Below are positions 22,906-35,140 of a stretch of DNA of 64,000 bases, piece by piece. The stretch is taken from positions 38,352,494 to 38,416,493 of the forward strand of contig CM067372.1 in NCBI GenBank assembly GCA_034401795.1, written 5' to 3'. The notes below the pieces were generated by a model that had not been told where the DNA came from, did no database searches, and worked only from the letters and a program-made list of their open reading frames with translations. Positions within the stretch are counted from its first letter, which is position 1. Each line of letters starts with the position of its first letter. The position numbers were made by a program, and so were the translations under genes. Source of the stretch: Chaetoderma sp. LZ-2023a (Eukaryota > Mollusca > Caudofoveata > Chaetodermatida > Chaetodermatidae).

Positions 22906-24680
22906 AGATTCAATATTATAAGTACTACCTGGTGCTGTTCAACTTGTTTGAATAAACATAGATGTCTGTACAATAGATGTTTGAATAGCACTATAGACAT
23001 CTCATATGTGTATACAGAGTGGTCTAACACTGCGCATAGTTACTGCGCTATTTGCGACTGTAGACTTTTCTCATGAAGTACGCATGCACTTGCGAATGTT
23101 CAAAGTATTGCTCGTCAGGTTACATACATTGGAAACGTAAAAATGTGAAACGGTAGCATAGCAGCCATTCCATCGGCGTTTATTTACAGGGTGGTAAGTG
23201 TTTTGTATATATCGAGTCAGGGCTGTAGGAACGTATTTTGACCTGGTTGGGACAAACTATGGGTGGGGCCAAAACCTAAGTTATACGTGTGTGTGGGTGG
23301 GGGGGGGGGGTGTGCGGAGTCGGGGTTGCGCTATGGGGATCCTTATGGGAGAGGGAAAACATGGGGGTAGCACCCCTAGCGGTCACTCCCCCGTTTTGTA
23401 CGCATATAAATTGTCAAGTAGAATATTATTATCATTAGGTATTCACTAGGTCACGAACTTGTTGTGAGAGTAGACACCCCACTCCACCCCACCCCATGTA
23501 TGATCACTCATTCCTAATGATAATGGTACTGTTCAATAGAGGAACACGCCTTTCTAGAGGACCGGGAGGGGTTGTTGCAAGAAAACAGGTGTCCATTTAG
23601 AAAACAATATTGGTCAAAGCTGGGCCATCTCGCAAACCGCAACTTAATTTATCTGACCATGCAACAAAGAGCGCGGGTTTAGTTTATGTGTGTATTAGAA
23701 GTATGTTTGAACAAAATAAGATAAAAGCAATTGTAATGGGCTTATCTATATGCACTTGCGAATTTCTGAAACCAGTGAAAACTGCAATGACCAAGAAGGA
23801 ATTACAAGCGGTCCGCAATTGCTGCCAAGTATAACATCTTTGAATTCTTATGATCATTCCTCCCGCCCTCCACCCACTTTGTCAAATTGATCGACCATTC
23901 AGAAGTAATCACACACCATATAGTAGATAAGGCGGTTTAATCAACTCTTATATGCTTATTTGGGAAGCTGGGTCTCGTGATATTATGACATCATTCGTTC
24001 TTCATTCATGCATTGATCCTAAACATCAAGCAGCCGGTCAGTTCAAAATCATCATCATTAGGTAGCCATTAACGCGTCATTAGACACAAAAAGAAAACAC
24101 TTTGTGAATTCCCATGTTGGAACTCTTCCACACTCTCGTACTGAGTTCACCCCGTGCCACACTGCATGTTCAGACACACCTGTGTATAACGGACATCGAA
24201 TGGGCCTTAAATAGGTGGCCAGGAAAGACGAGTAACGCAACTCATTTTCTATGGTAATATGCTGATGATAGCTAAGACGAGTGGTATTACAGCCACCCAT
24301 ATTTAATAACCGCCATCTATTGGCTCTAACGCAAGTCTCCGTTATAGAGAGGTTAGCTGGAGTACAAGAATGTGGCATGGTTACCTACAGATGCTCATTA
24401 CAGGCATCTTTCTCGATAAGATACACCACGTGACGCCAGTAAGCTATACACATTTACTGTTCCTCATCAGATATCGGTGTTAGTCTGTCAGCAAGTATCT
24501 ATGGGAACATAAATAGATGGAAGAGATTACACAGGAAATTGAATTTGTAAAAGTAGCTGTTTTGGTTTTTAAAAATGAAAGAAAACATCTTGAACGTTAC
24601 TGTCAGTATTGTATATTTGAGAACGACGTTTTGTTGGCACATAAACTTATGTTTCTGAGCGAGCATGTCAGAATGACATA
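22906..24680. other. Intron 1 spacer, no gene recognised
   Basis: G-run low complexity lies at 23280-23300. Short ORFs at 23610-23834 (+) and 24058-24378 (-) show no recognisable motif. Confidence 0.4.
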
Positions 24681-26150
24681 CAGTGGGTTGCAAAAGTATT
24701 CACCCCCTATGGGAAGAGTACATTTATTAGCAAAGGCACGAGTTGTACTAATTAATATAATCAATTCAATCAAATTTTGAGAATAAATTGCATTCCAAAG
24801 TAAAATGAAATATTAAAAAAAATCAGTATACGTTAAATTCATAAAAATGAGAGAATATAGATATAACGGTGTTGCAAAACTATTCACACCTCCTTGACAC
24901 AGCTTACTCAATACTTCGTACCAGCTCCTTTAGCTGCAATTACAGCTTCCAGTCGCTTTGGGTAACCGGTAACAAGCTTTTTGCAATATTCACTTGAAAG
25001 TTTAGCCCACTCTTCTTTGCAGTACTGCTCAAGTTGAGGTAAGTGTGTTGGTGACCTTCGATGGACGGCAATTTTCAGATCTCTCCAGAGGTTTTCAATA
25101 GGGTTGAGGTCCGGACTTTGACTTGGCCACTCTAACACTTTCACTTTTTTTTTCCGAAGCCATTCTTGAGTTGCTCGGGACGTGTGCTTCGGATAATTGT
25201 CTTGCTGGAATATGAACCTCTTTCCAAGTTTCATGTTTCTTGCAGATTTAAGGTTTTTCTCCAGAATTTCTATATATTTGGCACTGCCCATAATACCTTG
25301 CACACGGACAAGCTCCCCAGGCTCAGAGGCTGTGAAGCAGCCTCATAGCATGATGCTACCACCTCCGTGCTTTACAGTTGGTATAGTATTGGCAGGATCA
25401 TAAGCTGTGTTCCGTCGGCGCCAGACATACTTTTTGGAATTGAGACCAAACAGTTCTATTTTTGTTTCATCTGACCAGATAACTCTTTCCCATGTGGCGG
25501 ATGAGTCCTTCAGATGGCTTGACGCATACTCTAAACGAGCTTTGACATGAGTTTTTTTCAAGAGCGGTTTCTTTCTTGCCACACGTCCATGTAGCCCCTC
25601 TTTGTGCAAAGTGCGGGATATTGTGGACTTGTACACTGTAACACCAACACCTTGAACAGACTTCTTCAGCTCTTCAAGAGTGACAGAAGGGTTGGCTTTG
25701 GCCTGTCTGATTAATTTTGACTTGGTTCTTGCTGTCATCTTAGAGGGACGCCCTGCCCTTTTAAGATTTGCAGTAGTACCATGAACCTTCCACTTCTTTA
25801 TCACAGACACAACATTATTTTTTACTAGTTTTAATGAACTGGCTATAGAATTATAACTTTCGCCACACTTGTGCTTCTCTATAACTTTATTTCGCAAATC
25901 TTCTGATAATTCGCTGAACTTCATGGCTATGCTGCATGTGTTGCTTACACAATGACCACAATGCGATTGTAGACAGCATGTTTTTGTGCAGCATATATGA
26001 GAAACCAATTGCAGATTTTTCTAGCTAATTTGCATATGAATAGATAATCCATTGTATCAAATAAAGCGACACATCTAGAGTGTAACATTACTGCAAGGTA
26101 CCTTTTACTCGTTTAACTAAGGGGTGTGAATAGTTATGCAACATAGTTTT
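24681..26150 (-). mobile_element. Tc1-like DNA transposon with IR/DR-type left end
   Basis: The left end follows a TA (24679-24680) and reads CAGTGGGTTGCAAAAGTATT. A second, inner direct repeat, GGTGTTGCAAAACTATTCAC, lies about 190 bp inside. On the right, GTGTGAATAGTTATGCAACA (about 26126-26145) mirrors the inner repeat. I could not find the matching outer right terminus beyond it, so the right end is truncated or diverged and 26150 is a minimum. The transposase frame lies on the minus strand. Confidence 0.85.
24908..25924 (-). pseudogene. Tc1-like DD34E transposase with one nonsense codon
   Basis: From the ATG at 25924 the frame runs 338 codons to the stop at 24908, the usual Tc1 length, with a single TGA (25343-25345) at codon 194. 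In related transposases this position, in the G-G-G-S-I-M-L-W-G-C context, is tryptophan. Residues 1-115 carry two helix-turn-helix-type DNA-binding segments with G-R-P-S (~58-61) between them. The catalytic triad is visible: D152 in I-W-S-D-E-T, D242 in F-Q-Q-D-N, and E277 in L-N-P-I-E, with 34 residues between the last two. An earlier in-frame ATG at 26008 adds 28 residues without family resemblance. Cut-and-paste transposition is the family function; this copy would be truncated before the second catalytic Asp. Confidence 0.9.
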
Positions 26151-26517
26151 GGAGATTTTTGATATTTTCTTAAGACCAATGGTGTTTAGCAAAATTTGTG
26201 TACACTATTCAGTTTAAGGTATATAATTTATTTTCTAAAAAGGTGTGGGAGTTCAACTGCGGTTGACTTTATTCACAAAGTAGTGGCATTCAAGGTCGTC
26301 TTGTGCTTTCTAGTGGTTCTCTCGTCACACGTTTTGCTTTCCCCTCTCGTCAGCTGTTAAGAGATCACGGACCACATCACTTGGTGTAATGGCCTTGGTT
26401 GACTAAGATACCAGAGGTATTTTGTTACTTCCAAAAGCCAGTACTTCCACCATCACTTGTAAGCTGAGTGAAAAGGCTCTTCATATCGTCACTATTGCTG
26501 GTCATAGCACGTTTAAA
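26151..26517. other. Intron 1 spacer between the Tc1-like element and the satellite
   Basis: Nothing recognisable except that the missing right terminus of the Tc1-like element would be expected here. Confidence 0.4.
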
Positions 26518-27248
26518 GTATTGGTCCAAGATGACCGTACGTGTGGAGTATTGGTCCATGATGACTGTACATGTGGAGTATTGGTCCATGATGACTTTAC
26601 CTGTGGAGTATTGGTCCATGCTCACTGTACGTGTGCAATACTTGTCCAGGATGATGTCACATGGGGAGTATTGGTCCATGATGGCGGCACGTGAGGCGTA
26701 TTGAAAAATGATGATGCCACATGGGTCGTATTAGTCCATGATGAATGTACGTGTGGAGTATTGGTCCATGATGGCTGTACGTGTGGAGTATTGGTCCATG
26801 ATGACTGTACGTGTGGAGTATTGGTTTATGATGGGTGTACGTGTGGAGTATTGGTCCATGATGGGTGTACGTGTGGAGTATTGGTCCATGATGGCTGTAC
26901 GTGGGGAGTATTGGTTTATGATGGGTGTACGTGTGGAGTATTGGTCCATAATGGGTGTACGTGTGGAGTATTGGTTTATGATGGGTGTATGTGTGGAGTA
27001 TTGGTCCATGATGGGTGTACGTGTGGAGTATTGGTCCATGATTGCTGTACGTGTGGAGTATTGGTCCATGATGTATGTACGTGTGGAGTATTGGTCCATG
27101 ATGACTGTACGTGTGGAGGATTGGTCCATGATGACTGTACGTGTGGAGTATTTGTCCATGATGGCTGTACGTGTAGAGTATTTGTCCATGATGGCTGTAC
27201 GTGTGGAGAATTGGGTCATGATGACTGCACGTGTGGAGTATTGGTCCA

Positions 27249-30245
27249 TTATGTCTGTACGTGTTGAGTAATCATCCATGATGTCTGTACGTGTGGAGTA
27301 TTGGTCCATGAAAGCTGTACGTGTGGAGTATTGGTCCATGATTGCTGACGTGTGGAGTATTGGTCCATGATGACTGTACATGTGGAATATTGGTCCATGA
27401 TGTTTGAACGTGTTGGGTATTGATCCATGATGTCTGTACGTGTGGTGTATTGGTCCATGATGGCTGTACGTGTGATGTGTAGGTCCATGATGGCTGTACG
27501 TGTGGAGTATTGGTCCATGATGTGTGTACGTGTGGAGTATTGGTCCATGATGGCTGTATGTGTAGAGTATTGGTCCATGATGGCTGTACGTGTGGAGTAT
27601 TGGTCCATGATGGCTGTACGTGTGGTGTATTGGTCCATGATGGCTGTACGTGTGGTGTATTGGTCCATGATGCCTGTACGTGTGGTGTATTGGTCCATGA
27701 TGGCTGTACGTGTGGAGTATTGGTCCATGATGTGTGTACGTGTGGAGTATTGGTCCATGATGGCTGTATGTGTAGAGTATTGGTCCATGATGGCTGTACG
27801 TGTGGAGTATTGGTCCATGATGGCTGTACGTGTGGTGTATTGGTCCATGATGGCTGTACGTGTGGTGTATTGGTCCATGATGCCTGTACGTGTGGTGTAT
27901 TGGTCCATGATGGCTGTACGTGTGGAGTATTGGTCCATGATGTGTGTACGTGTGGAGTATTGGTCCATGATTGCTGTACGTGTGGAGTATTGGTTCATGA
28001 TGGCTGTACATGTGGAGTATTGGTCCATGATGTATGTACGTGTGGAGTAGTGGTCCATGATTGCTGACGTGTGGAGTATTGGTTCATGATGACTGTACAT
28101 GTGGAGTATTGGTCCATGGTGGCTGTACGTGTGGAGTATTGGTTCATGATGGCTGTACGTGTGGAGTATTGGTTCATGATGTATGTATGTGTGAATATTG
28201 TTCCATGATGGCTGTACGTGTGGAGTAATGGTCCATGATGTATGTACGTGTGAATATTTGTCCATGATGGCTGTACGTATGGAGTATTGGTCCATAATGT
28301 ATGTACATGTGGAGTATTGGTCCATGATGGCTGTACTGTGGAGTATTGGTCCATGATGGCTGTACGTGTGGAGTATTGGTCCATGATTGCTGACGTGTGG
28401 AGTATTGGTCCATGATGTATGTACATGTGTCGTATTGGTCCATGGTGGCTGTACGTGTGGCGTATTGGTCCATGATTGCTGACGTGTGGAGTATTGGTTC
28501 ATGATGTATGTACGTGTGTTGTATTGGTCCATGATTGCTGACGTGTGGAGTATCGGCTCCTGATGACTGTACGTGTGGAGTATTGGTCCATGGTGGCTGT
28601 ACGTGTGGAGTATTGGTCCATGATGTCTGTAGGTGTGAATATTGGTCCATGATGGCTGTATGTGTGGAGTATTGGTCCATGATGTATGTACGTGTGAATA
28701 TTGGTTCATGATGTATATACACGTGGAATATTGGTCCATGATGGCTGTACCTGTGTTGTATTGGTCCATGATGGCTGTACGTGTGGAGTATTGGTCCATG
28801 ATGGCTGTATGTGTGGCGTATTGGTCCATGGTGGCTGTATGGTGGAGTATTGGTTCATGATGGCTGTACGTGTGGAGGATTGGTTCATGATGTATGTATG
28901 TGTGAATATTGGTCCATGATGGCTGTACGTGTGGAGTATTGGTCCATGATGGCTGTACGTGTCGAGTATTCGTCCATGATGTATGTACGTGTGGAGTATT
29001 GGTCATGATGTATATACGTGTGGAGTATTGTTCCATGATGTATATACGTGTGGAGTATTGGTCCATGATGTATATACGTGTGGAGTATTGGTCCATGATG
29101 GCTGTACGTGTTGAGTGTTCGTCCATGATGTCTGTACGTGTGGAGTATTGGTCCATGATGGCTGTACGTGTGGAGTATTGGTCCATGATGTATGCACGTG
29201 TGGAGTATTGGTCCATGATGTATTTACGTGTGGAGTATTGGTCCACGATGGCTGTACGTGTGGAATATTGGTCCATGATGGCTGTACATGTGGAGTATTG
29301 GTTCATGATTGCTGACGTGTGGAGTATTGATCCATCATAACTGTACGTGTGAAGAATTGGGTCATGATGACTGTACATGTGGAATATTGGTCCATGATGT
29401 CTGTACATGTTGAGTATTGGTCCATGATGTCTGTACGTGTGGAGTATTGGTCCACGATGGCTGTACGTGTGGTGTATTGGTCCATGATGGCTATACGTCT
29501 GGAGTGTTGGTCCATGATGTGTGCACGTGTGGAGTATTGGTCCATGATGGCTGTATGTGTAGAGTATTGGTCTATGATTGCTGTACGTGTGGAGTATTGG
29601 TTCATGATGGCTGTACGTGTGTAGTATTGGTCCATGATTGCTGACGTGTGGATTATCGGCTCCTGATGACTGTACGTGTGGAGTATTGGTCCATGGTGGC
29701 TGTACGTGTGGAGTATTGGTCCATGATGTCTGTACATGTGAATATTGGTCCATGATGGCTGTACGTGTGGAGTATTGGTCCATGCTGTATGTACGTGTGA
29801 ATATTGGTTCATGATGTATATACGCGTGGAGTATTGGTCCATGATGCCTGTACGTGTGTTGTATTGGTCCATGATGGCTGTACGTGTGGAGTATTGGTCC
29901 ATGATGGCTGTATGTGTGGAGTATTGGTCCATGGTGGCTGTACGGTGGAGTATTGGTCCTTGATGTATGTACGTGTGGAGTATTGGTCCATGATGTATGT
30001 ACGTGTGAAGTATTGGTCCTTGATTGCTGACATGTGGAGTATTGGTCCATGATGTATATACGTATGGAGTATTGGTCCATGATGTATATACGTGTGGAGT
30101 ATTGGTCCACGATGGCTGTACGTGTGGAGTATTGGTCCATGATGGCTGTACGTGTGGAGTATTGGTTCATGATTGCTGACGCGTGGAGTATTAGTCGTCC
30201 ATGATAACTGTACGTGTGGAGAATTGGGTCATGATGACTGTACAT
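27249..30245 (-). other. 998-codon open frame through the 30-bp satellite, probably not a gene
   Basis: The monomer is ten codons long, so open frames persist on both strands. On the minus strand the frame switches between decapeptides of the P-I-L-H-T-Y-S-H-H-G and Y-S-T-R-T-A-I-M-D-Q types where monomers are shortened. No signal peptide, no non-repeat domain and no start context support it, and it runs antisense to the host gene inside its intron. I list it only so it is not mistaken for a protein. Confidence 0.85.
27511..27930. repeat. Exact 210-bp higher-order repeat, two copies
   Basis: Seven successive monomer variants (TGTGTG, TATG-TAGAG, standard, GTG, GTG, CCTG-GTG, standard) occur twice in the same order with no difference that I can find. 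Confidence 0.9.
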
Positions 30246-33189
30246 GTGGAATATTGGTCCATGATGTGTGTATGTGTTGAGTATTGGTCCATGATGTCTG
30301 TACGTGTGGAGTATTGGTCCACGATGGCTGTACGTGTGGTGTATTGGTCCATGATGGCTATATGTCTAGAGTAGTGGTCCATGATGTGTGCACGTGTGTA
30401 GTATTGGTCCATGATTGCTGACGTTTGGAGTATCGGCTCCTGATGACTGTACGTGTGGAGTATTGGTCCATGGTGGCTGTACGTGTGGAGTATTGGTCCA
30501 TGATGTCTGTACGTGTGAATATTGGTCCATGATGGCTGTACGTGTGGAGTATTGGTCCATGATGTACATACGTGTGAATATTGGTTCATGATGTATATAC
30601 GCATGGAGTATTGGTCCATGGTGGCTGTACGGTGGAGTATTGGTTCATGATGGCTGTACGTGTGGAGTATTGGTTCATGATATATGTATGTATGAATATT
30701 GGTCCATGATGGCTGTACGGGTGGAGTATTGGTCCATGCTGTCTGTACGTGTGAATATTTGTCCATGATGGCTGTACGTGTCGACTATTGGTCCATGATG
30801 TATGTACGTGTGTAGTATTGGTCCATGATTGCTGACGTGTGGATTATCGGCTCCTGATGACTGTACGTGTGGAGTATTGGTCCATGGTGGCTGTACGTGT
30901 GGAGTATTGGTCCATGATGTCTGTACATGTGAATATTGGTCCATGATGGCTGTACGTGTGGAGTATTGGTCCATGCTGTATGTACGTGTGAATATTGGTT
31001 CATGATGTATATACGCGTGGAGTATTGGTCCATGATGCCTGTACGTGTGTTGTATTGGTCCATGATGGCTGTACGTGTGGAGTATTGGTCCATGATGGCT
31101 GTACGTGTGGAGTATTGGTCCATGGTGGCTGTACGGTGGAGTATTGGTTCATGATGGCTGTACGTGTGGAGTATTGGTTCATGATATATGTATGTATGAA
31201 TATTGGTCCATGATGGCTGTACGGGTGGAGTATTGGTCCATGCTGTCTGTACGTGTGAATATTTGTCCATGATGGCTGTACGTGTCGACTATTGGTCCAT
31301 GATGTATGTACGTGTGGAGTATTGGTCCATGATGTATGTACGTGTGGAGTATTGGTCCTTGATTGCTGACGTGTAGAGTATTGGTCCATGATGTCTGTAC
31401 GTGTGAATATTGGTCCATGATGGCTGTACGTGTGGAGTATTGGTCCATGATGTACATACGTGTGAATATTGGTTCATGATGTATATACGCGTGGAGTATT
31501 GGGCCATGATGTATGTACGTGTGGAGTATTGGTCCTTGATTGCTGACGTGTTGAGTATTGGTCCATGATGTATGTACGTGTGAATATTGGTCCATGATGG
31601 CTGTACGTGTCGAGTATTGGTCCATGATGTACATACGTGTGAATATTGGTTCATGATGTATATAGGTGTGGAGTATTGGTCCATGGTGGCTGTACGGTGG
31701 AATATTGGTTCATGATGGCTGTACGTGTGGAGTATTGGTTCATGATATATGTATGTATGAATATTGGTCCATGATGGCTGTACGGGTGGAGTATTAGTCC
31801 ATGCTGTCTGTACGTGTGAATATTTGTCCATGATGGCTGTACGTGTCGACTATTGGTCCATGATGTATGTACGTGTGGAGTATTGGTCCATGATGTATGT
31901 ACGTGTGGAGTATTGGTCCGTGATTGCTGACGTGTGGAGTATTGGTCCATGATGTATATACGTGTGGAGTATTGGTCCACGATGTATATACGTGTGGAGT
32001 ATTGGTCCATGATTGCTGACGTGTGGAGTATTGGTCCATGATTGCTGACGTGTGGAGTATTGGTTCATGATGGCTGTACGTGTGGAGTATTGGTTCATGA
32101 TGGCTGTACGTGTGGAGTCTTGGTCCATGATATATGTACGTGTTTAGTATTGGTACATGATGACTCTACGTGTGGAGTATTGGTCCATGATGACTGTGTT
32201 GGTCCATGATGGCTGTACGTGTGGAGTATTGGTCCATGATGGCAGTACGTGTGGAGTATTGGTCCATGATGGCTGTACGTGTGGAGTATTGGTCCATGAT
32301 GTCTGTACGTGTGAATATTGGTCCATGCTGTCTGTCCGTGTGGAGTATTGGTCCATGATGTATGTACGTGTGAATATTGGTCCATGATGTCTTTACCTGT
32401 GCCGTATTGGTCCATGATGTGGTGTTTAGTCGATTCTGACAGTTTACTGAAACTACTGAACCTAACGAACGTCATCTCTAGCTATCTCTGAGACCTGAAT
32501 CTAATGATGTCTGTAAACAATAAGAAACTTCAAGATGATGACTACACGTGGAGTGTTGTTCCCTGTTGATTGTATGGGTGGGGTATTGGAAGGTGCTAAC
32601 TGATGGATGTACTCACGCTTGAATACCGTATACTTAAATGTTGACTAATGCTCAATTTAAAATAAAATTATATTATGGTGGCATGTCCCTGGAACTGAAC
32701 TCTCTTGAAGCACGGCAGATCACACACTATCTCGGGATTTGAGTTGGATGCGTGTGTACGGAATGCATCGAGAGGTTTGTGAATTGGCCTCACAGATGTG
32801 CACGAAGAAACGCACATCACGACAAACGGATGAACTTACGTGAAACGGACAGATCGACTGACATGAAAAACTCAGACTGACGGACAACATGACCTGCCTT
32901 TGTTAGTCTTACATACATCTGATCAATTAATTATGTTTGAAATTACCATAGCTTTGTAGACTATTTACCCAATAATAAACGTGGGTAATGCAGTGTTATT
33001 GCTCGATTGCGGTCGTGAGCAAAACGCTACCGATTTCTCTTCTCGCCTTTGTAGAAAAATAGAACAGCTATTTTGAGAGCTGTTCCGTGTGCTATGTCTT
33101 TGGGGCTGTAATATCTGAAGCCACAGCAGTAAGAGGGACAGCACACTGACGACTTGCCATTTTTGATCCAACACATTCAGTGTGATATA

Positions 33190-34849
33190 TACACCTGTGC
33201 AAAAGTTAAGCACCACCCTATTTTTACGCACATGCGAGGGTATATTCATGTGCTATGAAGAAAGCAATAGCATAAACATTTATGTACCCATCCATCTTAG
33301 TGCAAGAGGTAATAATGCAACTAGAGGAATGCTGGTTATGATGGTGGGGAAACACTGTATGTTTTTGTTTGAACTTGAAAACGAGGCCTGAATATGGTTA
33401 CGTTGACACAACTGACAACTATTGCCCTACAGTTGACACACGTGGCTAGATTGTCATTAATGGTGTCTGAAAACGAAGTTTAACATCTGTGCACGAGTTT
33501 GAGACTGTCATTATTAATACCGGGTATATCCACCTTGTGCCTGGATGACGGCCTGGACACGACGTCTCATGCTGGTCACCAACCGACTGATACACCATTG
33601 TGGTATTCGTTGCCATTCAAGATGGAGTGCGTCTGTTAATTCCTGTAGGTTCTGCACAGGAGGATCCCTCCTTCTCACCATGTTTCCCAGAATGTCCCAG
33701 ATATGCTCAATAGGGTTCATGTCAGGGCTCCTTGCTGGCCATGGTAGGGTTTCGATGGCATTCTGGCGGAGGTATTCATGCACAGCTCTAGCACGATGTG
33801 GTCGGGCGTTGTCATCCATGAATATAGGGTGGGTTCCAGGTGCATGATTTACAAAATGAGGGACCACAACTCTATCCAGTATGGAATCTTGATATCTTTG
33901 TCCATTTAGTGATCCAGGTACAGTCAACAGATCCAGCTTACAATCAAATGAGATGCACCCCCATACCATAACGGAACCTCCACCAAATGGAACTTCTTCC
34001 ATGATGTTACGTTGGTCGTACGCCGTGCGTCTGGACCTCCATACACGAGTTCGACTATCTGTGGCATGAAGCAGGAACCGACTTTCATCGGACCAGTGTA
34101 CCCGTCTCCAGGATCTCATGTTCCAGTGTCTTCTTTCGTTGCACCACCTCAGACGCTCCTCTTTGTGGTGTGCAGTGAGGAGAGGACGTCTGACAGGTCT
34201 CCTAGCTTTCATGACAGCAGCATACAGTCTCCTTTTGACGGTAGACATTGACACTCTATTGCACGTTTCCCATTGCTGGCTGAGCGCTCTGCTGTTAGTG
34301 AATGGAGATCTCCTAACAAGGCGTACTAGGGCTCGATCATCACGGGCAGTAGTCTTCTTCAGTCTTCCAGATCTAGGCCTGTCCTTCACCTCGTTAGTTT
34401 GCCCATGTTTTGCAATCAAACGACTGATTACAGTATGGTTAATGTTCAGCTGTCTGCCAATCTCTCTGAATGACATACCAGTGGTATGCATGCCTATGAT
34501 TTGCCATTTCACACGATCACTTAACCTTCGTCTTGCCATAGCGGTTCACAATCAAGAGCTAATTCTCTCTGTACAAATAAACCACGGTCATGAACACAAA
34601 TTCCTAATCTTGTCGCCTAAATCTGTATGTAATGTTCTACACCTCAAACTGGACTTTTACATAACTGAACACGTGTGCTGTTTCCCGCCACGCACGGACA
34701 TCAAGCGGCGTGAAGTCATGCATGCATGTGCAATTCGTACTTGGAATTATGTCAGCTAACGCGGGGACAAAAAGTATGGCAGCCTAGTTGTACCATCATG
34801 TTTCTACGTTCTATTGTTTTTGCTGGTGCTTAACTTTTGCACAGGTGTA
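33190..34849 (-). mobile_element. Tc1-like DD34E transposon, complete (1,660 bp)
   Basis: The termini are perfect inverted repeats starting TACACCTGTGCAAAAGTT and running on through AAGCACC. They are flanked by TA on both sides (33188-33189 and 34850-34851). The transposase is on the minus strand. The paralogous segment at ~47050 lacks the element, giving an independent empty site. Confidence 0.95.
33514..34539 (-). CDS. Intact Tc1-like transposase (341 aa)
   Basis: This DDE/D transposase would cut and paste its own element at TA sites in nuclear DNA. The start is the ATG at 34539, giving M-A-R-R-R-L-S-D. The frame is unbroken to TAA at 33514 and matches the usual family length of about 340. 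Residues ~1-110 carry a bipartite helix-turn-helix region (M-S-F-R-E-I-G-R-Q-L-N and S-T-V-K-R-R-L segments) with an R-S-G-R linker (~56-59). The catalytic residues are D151 (H-W-S-D-E-S), D243 (F-M-D-D-N-A-R-P-H) and E278 (M-N-P-I-E-H-I-W-D), spaced D-34-E. G-G-G-S-V-M-V-W-G (~186-194) is the conserved glycine-rich box. All key residues are present, so the element could be autonomous if transcribed; it runs antisense to the host gene. Confidence 0.93.
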   Translation of the reverse strand: MARRRLSDRVKWQIIGMHTTGMSFREIGRQLNINHTVISRLIAKHGQTNEVKDRPRSGRLKKTTARDDRALVRLVRRSPFTNSRALSQQWETCNRVSMSTVKRRLYAAVMKARRPVRRPLLTAHHKEERLRWCNERRHWNMRSWRRVHWSDESRFLLHATDSRTRVWRSRRTAYDQRNIMEEVPFGGGSVMVWGCISFDCKLDLLTVPGSLNGQRYQDSILDRVVVPHFVNHAPGTHPIFMDDNARPHRARAVHEYLRQNAIETLPWPARSPDMNPIEHIWDILGNMVRRRDPPVQNLQELTDALHLEWQRIPQWCISRLVTSMRRRVQAVIQAQGGYTRY

Positions 34850-35140
34850 TATTAGTTATGTTTGAAATTACCACATCTTTTGTGTGTAATTAATTATAAA
34901 CGCGGTGCACACGTTTTAATCGCTGTATTACATAATCACGCACGTTTAATTTTTCAGGAAATTGAACGCCATCCAATAAGATAAGATACTATTTATTGTA
35001 CCAAACACCATCAATGACAGGCAGTGTACATTAAAATAAACATCAAAGAAATAATACATGCATAATATATTATTAACTATAGACTATTATGGTATCAAAA
35101 GAGATACACCTATATCTATGACTAGATGACAATTTATATA
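34850..35140. other. 291-bp spacer between the inverted Tc1-like copies
   Basis: The first ~75 bp (34850-34925) belong to segmental duplication copy A (partner 47056-47140). The remainder has no partner in copy B. A 15-bp motif, TGACTAGATGACAAT, occurs at 35119-35133 and again at 36806-36820 on the far side of the second element. Confidence 0.7.

Larger units (their letters stand above)
26518..32424. repeat. 5.9-kb satellite of 30-bp monomers (~195 copies)
   Basis: The monomer contains GTCCATGATGGCTGTACGTG followed by TGGAGTATTG. The commonest variation is at the position before CTGTACG (G, A, T, C) plus TATG/TATA variants, and shortened 28-29-bp units such as GATTGCTGACGTGTGG. The left part (to ~28.0 kb) is strictly 30-bp periodic. 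The right part mixes shorter units, so frames break there. Higher-order repeats are clear: an exact 210-bp block (27511-27720 = 27721-27930), a ~325-bp block at 29627 and again at 30823 with one difference, and a ~200-bp block at about 30617, 31122 and 31683. Spacerless adjacency excludes a CRISPR array. Confidence 0.97.

Noticed and set aside
26518..32424. CRISPR-like array because of the regular repeats
   Set aside because: Monomers are directly adjacent with no unique spacers, the period is 30 bp throughout, and the host is an animal. It is a satellite.
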